A stretch of DNA of 48,131 bases from Hymenoscyphus infarciens (GCA_001414345.1 LLCB01000389.1:1-48131); one strand, 5' to 3'. Numbered from the stretch's first letter, positions 36,267-47,428 are shown. Notes: generated by a model not told the origin, from the sequence alone. Numbers and translations are program-made.

Positions 36267-37127
36267 AGAAGAAAATGAGAACGCTGAGAGTGGCTCATGG
36301 TAAGCTTGTAGGGTTTAACTTTAACCCCAAGAACCCTGAACTCTGAAATCGAAAGTATAAGAGTTAGATATCCAAAATTTCTGGTCGCTAGAGAAGAGAG
36401 CGACCTCAAGTCCCGCCTCGTTCTTTCCCTTTGAACCTGAATTCCATCAAATAATACCTACCTAGCAGGTAATAACTTCCAAGTTGTCTTCCATTGTAAA
36501 TCAAGTTAGGGAAATAAAGACCTTGACGTTTTGGGTCAGGATCGATTGTACCGAAGCCGGAGGCGAGCTAGAAAGTTGTGCCTCCCCTTTCCAAATATCC
36601 GCTCTGGAGTTTGCGAGCTTGGTGTAAGGACTTACTTATGTTTTTCCTCATCGATGAACAATCAAGATTCATGACAGAATTGATTTTTTAAGTTGGTCGC
36701 GTGTTCGTTTTGCTGGTATTTTCATTTTGTATTTGGATGTCTTTCAAGGCCTTTTTTGCAGGTCAAGGACGAGAACAGGAGTCAGTCGTATCGGGTTACC
36801 AAGGGTTGGGATTAAACCCTATCGTGCTAGCAAGCCCGAACGAACGTTGAGTTAGTTCAGGCGAATTTAATAAGTTTGGGTATAAAGATATATTGAGGAT
36901 GGATTTTGTTTAGGAGTCATGGGAGTTCAACTAAAATATCTCCTGATGCTTGCCAACGCTGGCTGACTGCTTCCGAGTTTTGATTGGCGGACGAGGCTCC
37001 TTCCCCGCCTCGGCACCGTCGTGGCAACCTTGAAGGCTTCAACTTTCTTTGAGCTCTCTACAATAATACCAACGTCAAGTATCACCTCCACTTCATCCGC
37101 CAATTTCTTTCTTATTTATTCTTGATC
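36267..37127. other. Intergenic, promoter side of the DUF1776 gene
   Basis: No gene recognised. 36300-36350 has the repeat-like GGGTTTAACTTTAACCCC hairpin. 37050-37125 is C/T-rich with CCACTTCATCCGCC just before the start codon. Confidence 0.5.
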
Positions 37128-38762
37128 ATGTCTGCAGACGATCAAGCCTTTCTAGATGTGGTAGGTTGACCTTTGCGGTTTCCCAAACCCTGGCTGATGC
37201 GAATAGCTCTCCTCGGTGCCCAATGATATAAAGCGGTACTCGAGCGATGTTGCGGATTATGTCGATAAACATCTCAACCACGTTTCCCATATCTTAAGAG
37301 AGACTTTGGCATCATCTCCATGGCTCCCAGAGTCTGCGCGCCCCAAACCTCCACCGCCACCTCCTCGAGCCTTCCCCTCCGGTCTTTCGTCAGCCTCATC
37401 ATACGAGCGAATACACCACTGGATCCGCAATAACAAGCTTCTCACGACAGCTATTGTAGTTGCTATTGGTGGTGCAACATATTATATTGTTACAAAAAGG
37501 ACAAGTCGGAAGAAGCGCAGAGCGAAGCGGGCTGGAAATGGACAAAGGCTGGAGGTTGTGGTTATTGCGGGATCGCCATCAGAACCAATTACTCGCTCCA
37601 TTTCCCTGGATTTAGAACGAAGAGGATTTATTGTTTACATAGTATGCAATACTATCGAGGAGGAGATGCAAGTTCAGGGCGAGTCTCGTCCAGATATCAA
37701 GCCATTAATGATTGATATCGTTGATGTAAGCTCTCTGGTCCCGCTCTCAAACAACATCTAACAATGCCACAGCCAAACAGTGCCCGGGAATCTATCGAGA
37801 GATTCACAGCATTTCTCCAGAAACCGCATGCAGCATTCCAAGGCGCAAAAGTACACCATCTGACTTTTAGATCCCTTCTCTTCATCCCATCCACTACGTT
37901 CCCCTCCAAACCAATAGCCACCCTCTCACCTAGTACCCTATCCGATCTCCTCAACACCCGCCTCCTCACACCAATCATAACCCTCCAAACCTTCCTTCCC
38001 CTCCTCCAAGACCTACCTCTCCCTCATCCCCATCTACATCCCGGCCCCTCACCACCACCAACTAAACCCTCCATCCTCCTCCTCACACCTTCTATAATAA
38101 ACTCCATTAAACCCGCCTTCCACCTCCCCGAATCCATGATCGTCTCCGCCCTCTCATCATTCGCAACTGTACTATCCTCCGAACTCTCCCCCCTCAATAT
38201 CCCAGTAACACACCTCCAACTAGGAACCTTCGATATCCGCGCTTTCGCGCCTCAAAACAAACAATTGCAAACCCTCCAGGCTTCGCGAGCGGAGACTATA
38301 AAATGGGATGATAATACAAGAAGTGCATACGCGAGGAATTTCAACAACGCGAATAAGATCAAGAGCGCCATCGGACAGGGAAGTTCGTTACGCGTATTAA
38401 ACGATGCTGTTTTTGATGCCATGGTTCGCTCTAGAGGGGGAGTCGTGAGAGTAGGAATGGGAAGTTCGGTTTATGGATTTATTGGGAGGTGGGCACCTAA
38501 TAGTTTGGTTGGGTGGATGATGGGTGTTAGGAATGCAAATTCTACGGAGGGGGAATTTGGGAGGGGTGGATGGTTTGGGAAGAAAAGTCCAGGTCTCGAG
38601 GCAACGACCAGTTCTAGTGGGACGAGTCCTGGGTCTGGCTCTGCTTCTAGTGGTGGTTTGTTCGGGAGTGATGGGTTGGAGCAGAGTGATTATGTTAATG
38701 TTTATGAGAATGGGGAGCCTTCGGAGGACCCGAGTACTGAGGCTTGGAAGAGTGATGAATGA
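37128..38762 (+). CDS. DUF1776 protein, SDR-like, single membrane anchor
   Basis: Three exons, 37128-37160, 37207-37725 and 37773-38762; 513 residues. Intron 1 (46 nt) follows the first 11 codons; intron 2 (47 nt) has branch CTAAC. The N-terminus MSADDQAFLDV then LSSVPNDIKRYSSDVADY matches the start of fungal DUF1776 proteins (yeast Ynl181w/Pbr1 belongs here). Features: a P6 stretch near residue 60, one hydrophobic segment at about 89-106 (LLTTAIVVAIGGATYYIV) followed by a basic patch (KRTSRKKRRAKR), then a Rossmann-like VVVIAGSPSEPITRSI and SDR-type order. The classical Tyr-x-x-x-Lys is not obvious. The C-terminal 90 residues are Gly/Ser-rich and disordered. The basic patch on one side of the helix suggests that side is cytosolic; the location (ER or mitochondrial outer membrane) is a guess. 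The reaction is unknown. Confidence 0.9.
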
Positions 38763-39736
38763 TTTGGATGATGGGAGCTATCAGTCTGTTGCGTGGCGTC
38801 TGGTTGTTTAGGTAGAGGAGTTGGATTCGATGATTTGGGAGATTTAAGATAGTTAGGTACCTATAGGTAGTAGGTAGGTGTGTAACGCTCCATTCATTTC
38901 ACAGAATTGAATACGAAAAATAGAAATTCTTCACTTCATACCCCCTCTTAATAAGTAACTGCTCTCCTAGGTGTCTTGTAGATACCCCCATCTTACCCCC
39001 TACTTGCTCTCTCTCTGAGCTTGAGAATCCACTGGGATACCAGGCCTCTCAACTTGGTCTAGACTTCTTCCCATTCTCACGACGAATCTCTTCACTTCTA
39101 AAAAACTAAGTAATAAGTTATAAAATAAACCTGTCTTCTTAGATATCTCCACTTCTACTTCCACTTCCTTATCTATTATATTATTACATTATTATATCAT
39201 TTCTCTAATAATCTCTAATACTCTCTATTCACTATTCACTATTCTCTATTCTCTAATCTCTAACTATATTAGTCTATTCTCTAACTATATTAGTCTATAT
39301 ATCTAACTTCTCTTAAAAGTAAACTGTAAATATTATATTATACTATACTATACTATACTATAACTATAGATTCTAGATTCTAGATTTAAGAATAGACTAA
39401 ATAGTAGAATAGTAGAATAGTAGAATAGTAGAATAGTAAATTTTATTAAATTTAACTATTAAAGGAAAGAAAAGGAGAATTCTTTTAATTATTTCTTTTG
39501 TCTTATTTTTTTGTAAATTTTATATTTTATTTTAATTTATCACATCACACCCTTCGCAACTACCTCGCCCTCTGATATGCGGGAGGAACCTAAACTTAAT
39601 ATCCACAATCCCCTCCGCCTCTCCAATCCTAGCAACCAGCCTTGATCTCTTCCCCTAAATATCACGAATTCTTCAATAATCCGCTACTCGAGTATGTCTA
39701 AAATATGACCACTCCCCTACCAAACCCCCTCAGAAT
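38763..39736. other. Intergenic with AT-rich simple repeats
   Basis: 38820-38885 has GGTA/GTAG-rich sequence. 39100-39540 is AT-rich low-complexity: TCTCTAATCTC-type runs, (TATAC)n at 39343-39362, and AGAATAGT repeated near 39402-39437. CpA is rare from 39180, so part may be a RIP-mutated relic. No coding frame. Confidence 0.5.
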
Positions 39737-40105
39737 CTAGTAAGCCATTCCATCCTTCCACAAACCCCATAACGTCAAAGCGTCGAATACTCCCTCTCTA
39801 TTCTCAACAAAAAATATTAAAATGGTAGGCTGCCGGTCATGGTTTAAATGTGTGGCACAAGCGTCAAATACCAGCCAGCTTCCGAATTGGTATATTGGCC
39901 GACCCAAAGACCCTTCGATCGGGCCAACCACATATGCAGTCAGACGGCGTGAAAAAAGTCCCCCTGTGTCTGACAAAAACGTTTTCCTTGCAGCTTCAAC
40001 GCGGGGTTTGTAGTATTTTGTAATAGCAACCCAGTATGCGTACAAGAGTAGGGCCGAAGGAGCGGTAGCATCGGGGGTCGAGAACAACGATGGTTCAACA
40101 GCCAT
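39737..40105 (-). CDS. Hypothetical 122-residue ORF
   Basis: ATG-initiated single-exon frame downstream of yth1 on the same strand, 208 bp from its stop. The N-terminal half has a hydrophobic patch (ALLLYAYWVAI); later sequence includes GSWLVFDACATHLNH and FVENREGVFDALTLWG. I recognise no domain. Base composition is coding-like and the frame is longer than the random ones around it, but an internal exon of a lost gene or chance are equally possible. Confidence 0.3.
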   Translation of the reverse strand: MAVEPSLFSTPDATAPSALLLYAYWVAITKYYKPRVEAARKTFLSDTGGLFSRRLTAYVVGPIEGSLGRPIYQFGSWLVFDACATHLNHDRQPTILIFFVENREGVFDALTLWGLWKDGMAY

Positions 40106-40312
40106 CCCTCGATGTTGGTACCATAAAGTGAAGTTGGTGAATGTAGCGAAGCGAGGGCTCGAGGTTGCAAGGTACAGACGAAGCTTGATTCGACGTCTCG
40201 CGATGTTTCACGCCCCTTTCGCTACCAATTTTCGTTGCCGTTTAATCGAACTTCATTCCATGCGCTTAAAGCCGCTTTGATACCGGTTTGTTGCAGTTCC
40301 CATAGATGGTGA

Positions 40313-41155
40313 TCAATAATGTCCACGCCCTCTCTGTCTTCTCTGATCACCTCTACCCCTTCCGCCACCAAAGCCACCACCTCCATGCCAACGGCCCCGA
40401 CCTCGACCACCACCACCGCCTTCACCACCTCCAAACTTCTCACGCTCCCGCTCTTCTTCCCGTTCGGCATTCTCTCGTAATAACCTTTGCTCTTCGGCAA
40501 TCTCCTCTGGGTCTCTTTCCACTCTAACCGTTGGTTTGGCCAAATCGGTTGGCCATCGAGGGTGTGCCTTCTTGCAATTCTTTCCATCCGGACAAAACCC
40601 AGCAAGGTAAAACTCACATATGGTCTTGCGTACATGTTTCTTGGAGCAAATCGGTCCTAGCGGGCAGAAGCCCTTGTCGTAATGTGGACAGGGAGGAAGT
40701 TTGGAGGAGGGGTCAATGTGCAAGTAGAGACATTCATCTGTAATTACAAGTCAGCGTATAATTTCTCGATTTGTGGTAGCGAAGTTCTTACCTCCATTTG
40801 AGCAATATCCATTCCGTACAAAGAAATTACACTCTGGCATCTTCCGCAAGTTGTACTCGTGTAAAAATTCGCAACTCTCCCCCTTCTTGCATAGACCCCT
40901 CAACCAATGCTTGCAGACTAGGTTGTTGAAATTGGAATTGCTGTTCGCCGACGTGTGCTTGTCCGGACAGGCCGAACCCAGAGGACAATGCCCTTGCAGG
41001 TAGGCTTTGCAGGTCGGTCTGTTTGGCGAGAGGCCATGGCGGTAGGTTTCGAAGAGGAAGGGTGTAAATGCGAACGTGTATTGAGGAGCTTGATGCTCGA
41101 GGATTTGTCGCGAGAGGTCTTTGGGTCCTGGACCCTGGGAGAGGACGGCAGTCAT
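40313..41155 (-). CDS. yth1: mRNA 3'-end-processing zinc-finger protein Yth1 (CPSF30)
   Basis: Two exons, 41155-40792 and 40737-40313; 262 residues. The 54-nt intron (GTAAGA..TTACAG, branch CTGAC) splits the third finger. Yth1 is the CCCH subunit of the cleavage and polyadenylation factor; its fingers bind the poly(A) signal region and bridge to Fip1. Five C-x(7-8)-C-x5-C-x3-H fingers are visible: [19 protein letters not shown] (49-67), [19 protein letters not shown] (81-99), [39 protein letters not shown] and [19 protein letters not shown]. The tail has an acidic/basic helix ([20 protein letters not shown]) and then a Gly/Arg-rich RGG-like end, as in other Pezizomycotina. The length is normal and all Cys/His are intact. 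It is divergent from the chitinase gene 3 kb away. Confidence 0.95.
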
Positions 41156-43190
41156 GGCGCCGATGACTTTCTGGGGAAGAGTGTTTGATTTCGTGCAAGT
41201 GGACCCTTATGTCGAATGAACGCGCAAGGGATTTCTCGAGGATGTGATTGACCGAGTAAACACTGAGATGGCGACTAGATTTCTTACGAAGCTTATGCGG
41301 GGGAAGGGCGCAGAAGGAACTGCTTCATGCGGGTGCGTTTGCAACTTTTCAGAACTCGGTCCAGAATGTCGATGGAGGTGCGGAATGGTTGCAGAGCAGA
41401 GCGCCAACCCAAGGCAACAAGTGGCAGAAGTGAAATCCGAGAGATGCAGACGATGAATGATGTGTCGCCGCGTTGCGAAGCAAGTCAGCTCGGTGTCAGA
41501 CCTCGGTCGACGCTGGAATAATAGACCGGCCGGAGGGAGGGGCAATAGAGGAGACACGACGAGACGAGACGAAATGATATCGACAGGTTTTTGGCTAAAG
41601 GGCAAAAGGGGAGAAATGGTAGAGAGGGTGTCGTGGGTAAGCAGATGGGAAGTTGAGGGCGCACGTTGAGGCCGTACGTAGCTGGTGTTGATAAAGTGTT
41701 GTCGAGCTCTCCCTGCAAAAATAAAAAATGATGGACAGGAGGTTGAAGGAGCGAAGATTATCCGGATCACGTGTCTCGGTACAAGCCGCCTTTCCAAACC
41801 TGTGGGGGTTCACTTATTTCTTCCGTCGACACCTCCACTGCTTTCACATTCAGGCTCTTCTACCTAGGTAGCGAAGGCGCGCACACACACACACACGGAA
41901 CTGCAGCTGGGATGGTATCTTGGGGAATGTCACCGTTGCCAATAAAACCTCGACTTGCTCCAGACAGATTCCGAGAACATGGACTGTGGTCTTTGAATGC
42001 AGGGAAGCGCAACGCCCACGAGGAGGAGATTCGCTGAAATCCTTGCCGTGTATGCAAGAGCGGCTTGTACGGGGCTGATGGCGTAGACATTTACATTTGT
42101 TAGTTGTATCGAGGCTGTGATACTGAGCACAGCACATTGAAGCCACCAACCTGCAAGAAGATTTATATTGGGATGGAAAATTGTAGGTGGATGACCTTTG
42201 AGATGCTAACTCGGACATGGATTGGGTAGTTCCCTTATTATCACATTATGAAATTGGGTACGTAGTATGAGAGTAACAGTTTGACAGTATGTCAGTATTA
42301 TGACAGTATGACCGTGGGGTAGGTAGTAGTAAGGTATGGAAAAAGAGACAGAAAGGTTACCACTTCCCCTCTGGGCAACAGCAATGAGGGCATATATATA
42401 TCAGCCTTGATCTTGATATCGCCCTGCCGCATTGCAGCGCAGGGTCGAGTGGGAGAAGGAGGCTTATTCTAATTCGCTTGGTGTTCTTCGAAAGCAAACT
42501 TCCATCGAGATGCCAAACTTCCAGCAGCACACTGCACTCACACACCGGCCATGTAGTGTGTAATGTCAGATAGATCTCCCTCATCCTGCCAGCTGCAGTG
42601 CTGCAGTGCTGCAGTACAGTGCAGAGCAGCAATGGCCAGGCGCCTCGATCCAATGCACCAAGCAGCGCCCAAAGCAGGTGCACCAAGATCAAGGCCTCGC
42701 AGGTACTGAGTAGTAGTAGTGTGTATGATAGAAGCAAGTGATAGCTCCTCCCATGTGCTCCCGCTTGCTCCAGCTGACGAGGATGGCCGCCATCTCTCCC
42801 ACCGATGGATGATCCCTGTTCAATATCACTCGGCTGCCAGCTGTCAATTCTCACAAAGCAGAGGCCTCACCCTCACTGGCAACGTACACCCGATAAATAC
42901 CTCCTCGTCGGGCCGGAATACATGGAATGCGAGTCAGCGCTACACGGCATTCCTCTGAAATTGTATCTCAATTCCATGGCAGCAAGTGTCAGTCTAGTCT
43001 AGTATATGTATTGTACAAAGTACAGGACGGACTTGGTAAGGATGGAGCAAGGCAAGGTTAGGTCGGTGGCATATGAACCCAACGGTTGTATGTGGCGTGG
43101 GCGTGGGCGTGAGCATGGCATGGCATGGCATGGCCCCTCTTCTCTCCCAACTCGATTTTAGCCGATATAGCACCGCTTCACTAGACGGGC

Positions 43191-43220
43191 CTGCACTGCA
43201 CTGCACTGCACTGCACTGCA
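43191..43220. repeat. CTGCA pentanucleotide microsatellite
   Basis: Six uninterrupted copies of CTGCA. With the nearby GCATG x4 (43113-43132) and CTGCAGTG x3 (42593-42616) it makes a cluster of self-complementary short repeats within 650 bp, all containing TGCA or CATG. Confidence 0.9.
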
Positions 43221-43446
43221 TGATCAAACGCTCAATCCTATGCACCCGGGCATCTCTGGATTTGGGCTCCTCCTCAGAGGAAGATGCTAATGTCCCTCCA
43301 TCCTTTCTACTCCACTTATCCCGCACTTAATCCTCGTCTCGCAGCTTAACATGGAAATAAGTTTTCCGCTTTCAAGCCACTAGATGGAAGGGAGACACCA
43401 CTTTCGGCTTCCTTTTCAAGAACGAAGCCTTGTTTATCTTTCTTTG

Positions 43447-43493
43447 GATCTGAGGCTTCAGATCTGAGGCTTCAGATCTGAGACTTTAGATCT
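43447..43493. repeat. 14-bp direct repeats with GATCTGAGGCTTCA
   Basis: Three tandem copies of GATCTGAGGCTTCA, the third as GATCTGAGACTTTA, followed by GATCT. The junctions create the palindrome CAGATCTG twice. Located about 650-700 bp upstream of the chitinase ATG, so it might be a bank of transcription-factor sites; this is inference. Confidence 0.75.
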
Positions 43494-44142
43494 ACTGGTG
43501 ACTTGATCCAAGCATGAAGATGCAGCTCCAGAGAATGAAGCAGGGTACAGGACGGAGCTCCTCTCCTAACAATTCTCTCTCTCTAGCAGATCCCATACCT
43601 TTTCTACTCCACACACACCAGAGCCATACCACGAGTACGCCACTTCTGAAGCCAATCGCCAATCGCCACTTTCATACTTTCACATCCTCGTAACGATCGA
43701 CCAACTGTCCAGCGGTAAGCCGTGAGTGAGCCTGTGAAGTGGATCCATCTAAGAGTACTAGACTAGACTTCCGTGCCCTCTTTCCATGATATATAAGCTA
43801 TCGGCACGGCTGCTTAATCAACCGTTCCGTTGGTGCCATCTTATGTTAGTGCTCTCCGTTGAAAGACTGTTTTTGCCTTCAGTCCCACGGTAGGTAGAAT
43901 CAACGTCCTGTCCCTTCCTGGCCTTGCCCACACAGCAGAACGTGGCTCTCCACACACACACACACAAACCAATTCACCTACAACACGAGCCGAATTCCGA
44001 AATAGGAAGCACCAACCGGGGCTTTAGAGACACACGTTCGCCTTCTTTCTCATCAAAAGATACTTACTTAGCGAGCCAGGCTACATCTGGAACGAGCAAG
44101 AGCAAGTGGTTACGCGGATATCAACTCTGGCGACTATACAAG

Positions 44143-45572
44143 ATGAATTACTACGGTCCTGTTCCTCCTCCAGTTCCATACGGTACCAGACCTGACCTTC
44201 GAAGGCCATCACAGCCGTCTTTGGATGCGAGTGTGCTGAGTCTTACTCGCAAGAATGCCGTCTATTATCCCAACTATCGAGTCTATCGTGGGGAAACACC
44301 AGCTACACTGAATTACAGTTGCATCAATCATGTCTTTTACGCCTTTGCACAGGTGTCTCCCGATGGCATCGTCTCTGTAGGCTTCCCAACTCCTTCATAT
44401 CTTTGACAAGACCCAAACTAAAGAAGAATAGTTGAGCGATGAATGGGCCGATGCCCAGATGCCGGTAGACGGAGCGACCGGATGCATTCAATCATTCATG
44501 CGACTGAAACAACAGCATGAGTACCTCAAGGTAATCCTTTCCATCGGCGGAGGAGCCGCAAGTCACAATTTCGCGAGGGTAGCAGCACATGCGTCAACCA
44601 GAGACACCTTTGGTCGCTCCGCAAAAGCGTTAGTCGAAGCATCCGGATTCGACGGCATCGATAGTAAGTCAAAACCACCAAATACCTACACTTCCATCTA
44701 ACAAATCATCCAGTCGACTGGGAACACCCCTCAGACCAACTAGAAGGTCAAAATTTCCTCTCCCTCCTCGCGACCATCAGAATCTACCTCCCAGACAGCC
44801 GATACCTCCTCACAGCCGCCCTCCCCGCCGGCCAATGGGCCCTGCAAAACATCAACCTTTACCAAGCCCAAGACTACCTCGACCTCATCAACCTAATGGC
44901 CTACGACTTCACCGGGTCCTGGTCGGAGAAAACCGGTCATCACGCCCAGCTGTATCCGGGAAAACCAGGTGAACCATCGAGTGCTGCGGCCGTAGACTAC
45001 GTTATCTCACAGGGCTTTCCGGCGGCCAAGATTCTGCTGGGTGTTCCGGTTTATGGAAGGAGCTTTTTAGGGACGAGTGGACCGGGGCATTCGTTTACGG
45101 GGCATGGAGGGGAGGAGGGGACGTTTGAGTACAAGTATTTACCATGCGCGGGCACGGAGGAGATTGTCAACACGAGGGTTGTTGGGGCATTTTGTCATGG
45201 TGGGGATGGGGAGGGGGGCTGGGTTACTTATGATAATCCGGAGACGGTGAAGATCAAGGCGAATTTCTGTAATGAGAGGGGGTTGGGGGTATGTGTTGAG
45301 TTTCTTTTCTTTCCAGGTTCTTTGCTTTTTTCGTTCCTTTCACTTCCCTCCCTAGTGCCTCTACCTTCTCCCCACCCTTCTCACTCAATAGCTTAGCTTT
45401 CGCTGTCCCCCCCCCCCCCACCCCTCTCCAAAAAGCGAATATCTTCGGTGGACCGAGATCAACTGCTAACTTTACTCAACAGGGCCTCTTCTACTGGACC
45501 GGAACAGCAGATGTCCCTTCCGGACCTCGAAGTCTCATCTCGGCAGGTTTCAAAGCCCTACATGGCTCTTGA
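44143..45572 (+). CDS. GH18 chitinase, no signal peptide
   Basis: Four exons, 44143-44376, 44432-44663, 44714-45288 and 45483-45572; 376 residues. Introns of 55, 50 and 194 nt; the second splits the Ile codon of the catalytic motif, the third contains a C-run (45404-45420) and branch TGCTAAC. Glycoside hydrolase family 18 cuts beta-1,4-GlcNAc links of chitin using substrate-assisted catalysis. Motifs in order: NAVYYPNYRVY (barrel strand 1), VILSIGGG (112-119), FDGIDIDWEHP with catalytic Glu159 and Asp155/Asp157, TAALPAGQWAL, INLMAYDF (Tyr219), ILLGVPVYGRSF and the final GLFYWTG (Trp352). No signal peptide, carbohydrate-binding module or GPI site is seen, so an intracellular or non-classically exported enzyme is likely, as for autolysis-type fungal chitinases. 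The start ATG is in AAGATGAATTACTAC; the frame is open upstream without AUG. Confidence 0.93.
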
Positions 45573-46340
45573 ACCACGAAATATACACGACTTACTTACA
45601 CGACTTACTTACACGACTTACTTACACGACTGACCTACACGACTTACTTACACGACTTACTTACGAACGCTAAAACAAAATCCGAAACGAATTTCACAGC
45701 TTCTTGGCCTTGTACTTTTACGAATGTCACGAATCACTCATTATTCAACAGGGAGACAAATTGGAGTGAACACATATATTTGGAGCGAACACACATATAT
45801 TTGGAGTGAACACACACATATATATTTGGAGCGAACACACATAGACCGGTGCAAGAATCATTTTTGCTTTTGCATTTTTCTTCTTCTGTTGTGTGTGGTA
45901 TTTTGTTACATATATTGCATTCTTTTTTCTCTATTGTGTGTGGTATTTTATTGCATATATTACATTTTATTACATGGATTGCATGGATTACATGGATTGC
46001 ATGGATGGCACCGGGTTACGTTGCATTAGGAGAATAAATTGGCATATGTTTTTTTTTGAGGAGTAGTTTCTTAGAGATTGGGTGAGATGTGTAAAGATTG
46101 GGTGAGATGTGTAAAGATTGGGTGAATTGTGTGAAGACTGGGTGAATTGTGTAAACGGGGAAAAGAAACGAGGGAAAAAGCTGCGTAGAATGAAATGATA
46201 ACTTGGGTGTTCTTTTTCCCTCTCGCTCTCCTCTTCTCTCTCTCTTCCTCATTCCATAACCCTAACACTAACACAGCTATTATTTACAACCTAAGAGAGA
46301 GAAGAGAGAGAAGCGGAAGAAGAGAATCTACCTAGAATAA
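45573..46340. repeat. Cluster of unrelated minisatellites 3' of the chitinase
   Basis: Four different tandem arrays in 600 bp: CGACTTACTTACA (13 bp, six copies, 45588-45664, beginning 16 bp after the stop codon); TTGGAGTGAACACACATATA-like (21-27 bp, four copies, 45761-45844); CATGGATTG (9 bp, four copies, 45973-46008), preceded by two copies of a roughly 46-bp TTGTGTGTGGTATTTT block (45889-45955); and AGATTGGGTGAGATGTGTAA (20 bp, four copies, 46075-46154). Units are unrelated to one another. No coding frame. Confidence 0.88.
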
Positions 46341-46985
46341 TATTAATATTAATATTAAAAATAGAAAATAGAAAATAGAAAATAGAAAATAGATATAGAA
46401 AATAGATATAGAAAATAGATATAGAAAATAAATATAGATTTTCTATGTATATCTATCTCTCTTATAACAAAGCCTCTCTTTTTTCCCTTTTTCTTCTCTC
46501 TCTTTTTCCCCTTTTCCTCATTTTCCCCTTTTCCTCATTTTCCCTTCCTATTTCTTCTTTTTCCCTTTTTTCTTCCCTCTCTTTTTTCCCTTCCTATTTT
46601 TTCTCTTTTCTTCTTTTTCCCTTCTCTTTTTTTCTTTTTCTTCTTTCTTCTTTCTTCTTTATATTATATTATATTATATCGTATTAGATCGTATTATATC
46701 CTTATCTCGAGGAAGAAAATTTTTAGACTTGGGAGAAGAGAGGGGGTTAGTATTGTCTTAGCTAGTCTTTGCTGGTAATGTTTTTTCTTTCTTTTTTCTC
46801 TTTTTTCTTTTTTCTTTTTTTCTTTTTTGTTATTTTACGTGTATATATGTGTATATGTATATGTGTGTATGTATATATGTGTATATGTTATCGCTATTTT
46901 TTGATTTTTGATTTTTTTTAGAGATAGGATAAGAAGGATAAGAAGGATAGATAGGATAAATGGAAAGAATAAGAAGTATATAGAC
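46341..46985. repeat. AT microsatellites and 200-bp polypyrimidine tract
   Basis: 46340-46440 is (AATATT)n then AAAATAGATATAG repeats. 46470-46665 is almost pure C/T on the plus strand (TTTTCCC, TTCTTCTTTC), with only rare A, and 46780-46825 is a second T/C-rich block. 46838-46888 is a (TGTATA)n run. The polypyrimidine stretch gives a long pseudo-frame rich in Phe/Ser/Leu, which I reject as coding. Confidence 0.85.
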
Positions 46986-46988
46986 TTA

Positions 46989-47425
46989 GGGCCAGTTTAG
47001 CTAGTATAATTTTTAGATAATTTAGTATATATACTACCAAAAAGGCATCATAATAATAACGGATAATTTAATATATTTAACACTTTGATATATACTAAAT
47101 CGTTTAGCCTGTATATTTTCTAAGCTAGATTATTTAGCGAAAGAATCTAATATTTATTTAAAAGATTATTCTTATCAAAAAAAGTAATTATCCTATTATT
47201 ATTAAAATCATAATAAGTAGAATATTTTCTAGCATATTAATACTAGTACTAAGAACTATTATCAATCTTACTAATAATTATAATAAAGAGCTAAACGATT
47301 AGGGAATTTGTTAGTAGATAATTAGATAATTAAATAAATATATACTAAGCTACTTTTTTTTTTACTTAGTCTTAGTATATTTATTAGATAATTTAATATT
47401 ATCTTATAGTAAGCTAAATAGGCTC
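46989..47425. mobile_element. PIF/Harbinger (Tourist-like) MITE, RIP-mutated
   Basis: The left end reads GGGCCAGTTTAGCTAGTAT, and the reverse complement of the right end reads GAGCCTATTTAGCTTACTAT, so about 20 bp of terminal inverted repeat differ mainly by G/A and C/T changes. TTA lies on both sides (46986-46988 and 47426-47428), the 3-bp TTA/TAA-type target duplication of PIF/Harbinger. The GGGCC..GTTT start also fits that superfamily. 437 bp, AT-rich, no open frame, so non-autonomous. Superfamily assignment is from ends and duplication only. Confidence 0.6.
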
Positions 47426-47428
47426 TTA

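Larger units (their letters stand above)
41156..44142. other. 3-kb divergent intergenic region with short repeats
   Basis: Lies between the 5' ends of yth1 and the GH18 gene. Frames inside, including a 196-codon minus frame at 41207-41797 and a 165-codon minus frame at 42357-42854, show biased composition (His/Ser/Pro) without domains, and I treat them as chance. Simple repeats: (AC)n at 41882-41896, 8-bp CTGCAGTG x3 at 42593-42616, GCATG x4 at 43113-43132, CTGCA x6 at 43191-43220 and a 14-bp unit x3 at 43447-43493. The last 250 bp before the chitinase ATG include (CA)n near 43950. Confidence 0.6.

Noticed and set aside
41207..41797. 196-codon minus-strand frame upstream of yth1
   Set aside because: Composition (His, Ser, Pro, Arg) suggests an antisense or chance frame in the 5' leader; overlapping frames on both strands are equally long.
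43924..44142. Upstream extension of the chitinase frame
   Set aside because: Begins with TTG, covers a (CA)n repeat and shows no signal peptide; the ATG at 44143 is the first credible start.
46250..46275. CCCTAA-like telomere repeat (AACCCTAACACTAACAC)
   Set aside because: Only one CCCTAA unit, not tandem; not a telomere.
46445..46687. 80-codon frame rich in Phe, Ser and Leu
   Set aside because: Pure translation of the polypyrimidine tract.
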